From Desulfobacterales bacterium (GTDB lineage: Bacteria > Desulfobacterota > Desulfobacteria > Desulfobacterales > C00003060): a stretch of DNA of 5,463 nucleotides. The stretch is from positions 283,547-289,009 of the forward strand of contig CP070769.1 in assembly GCA_020347085.1 (NCBI GenBank). Reading direction: 5' to 3'. Under the pieces are notes generated by a model, which was given only the letters and a program-made list of their open reading frames with translations, searched no databases and was not told the DNA's origin. Shown one piece after another: positions 5,355 through 5,463 of this stretch (positions are counted from its first letter, which is position 1; the number at the start of each line of letters is the position of its first letter). The position numbers and the translations under genes are program-made.

Positions 5355-5431
5355 TGAAAGACGGGCTGTACCAAATAGCTGTCCAGACAACATTCAGGGA
5401 ACCGCCAGGGGGACATCCTTTTTGAGGCAGG

Positions 5432-5463
5432 TCAATCTTCATCCTGCTCGTCAGTGGCAAAAG
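5432..5463 (-). CDS. Possible 3' end of a convergent gene entering from the right
   Basis: On the minus strand the frame reads FATDEQDED and stops at TGA (5434-5432). An acidic tail of this kind is a common protein C-terminus, and the position would give an ordinary convergent arrangement with the hydrolase gene 77 bp away. Only nine codons are visible and the product cannot be identified. Between 5355 and 5431 I see no convincing terminator hairpin. Confidence 0.3.
   Translation of the reverse strand, partial: FATDEQDED

Noticed and set aside
5385..5422. Short inverted pair TGTCC/GGACA with a T run after the hydrolase gene
   Set aside because: The arms are 5 bp and 27 bases apart, and the T run does not follow a stable stem, so I do not call a terminator.

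Overview
The window looks like chromosomal DNA of a Gram-negative bacterium, most likely a Desulfobacterota (delta-proteobacterial) or similar environmental lineage. This rests on balanced base composition, frequent GTG starts, and protein families (a GAF/HD-GYP protein, DUF1992, a MagIII/COG2231-type glycosylase) that are common together there. No rRNA, tRNA, CRISPR array, integrase or phage gene is visible, and the taxonomic call is inference.

Positions 1-4218 form one tightly packed minus-strand block, transcribed right to left. Its order is a GAF + HD-GYP signalling protein (4218-2677), a DUF1992/DnaJ-C28-like small protein that overlaps it by 4 nt (2680-2312), a 127-bp inverted-repeat element (2188-2314), a HhH DNA glycosylase (2180-1524), a 38-residue small protein (1534-1418), D-Ala-D-Ala ligase Ddl (1421-489), and a second ATP-grasp protein that starts with GTG at 477 and leaves the window at base 1. 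Overlaps and spacings of about ten bases suggest one operon with translational coupling. The exception is the GC-rich repeat element, which is wedged between two genes and could interrupt transcription.

Positions 4219-4508 are a divergent intergenic region of 290 bp. On the plus strand it carries a good extended -10 box (TGCTATAAT) and a stable hairpin in the predicted leader. A weaker minus-strand promoter candidate overlaps the same spot. The plus strand then encodes one alpha/beta hydrolase of the BEM46/ABHD13 type (4509-5354) with an unusual basic tail. The last 32 bases may hold the 3' end of a convergent minus-strand gene.

The most interesting items are the coupled 38-residue ORF joining the glycosylase gene to ddl, the MITE-like element that supplies the stop codon of the DUF1992 gene and whose removal would fuse it in frame to the glycosylase ORF, two ATP-grasp ligase genes in tandem, and a ~100-residue insertion inside the HD-GYP domain. 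I see no clear evidence of a wholly new multi-gene system.
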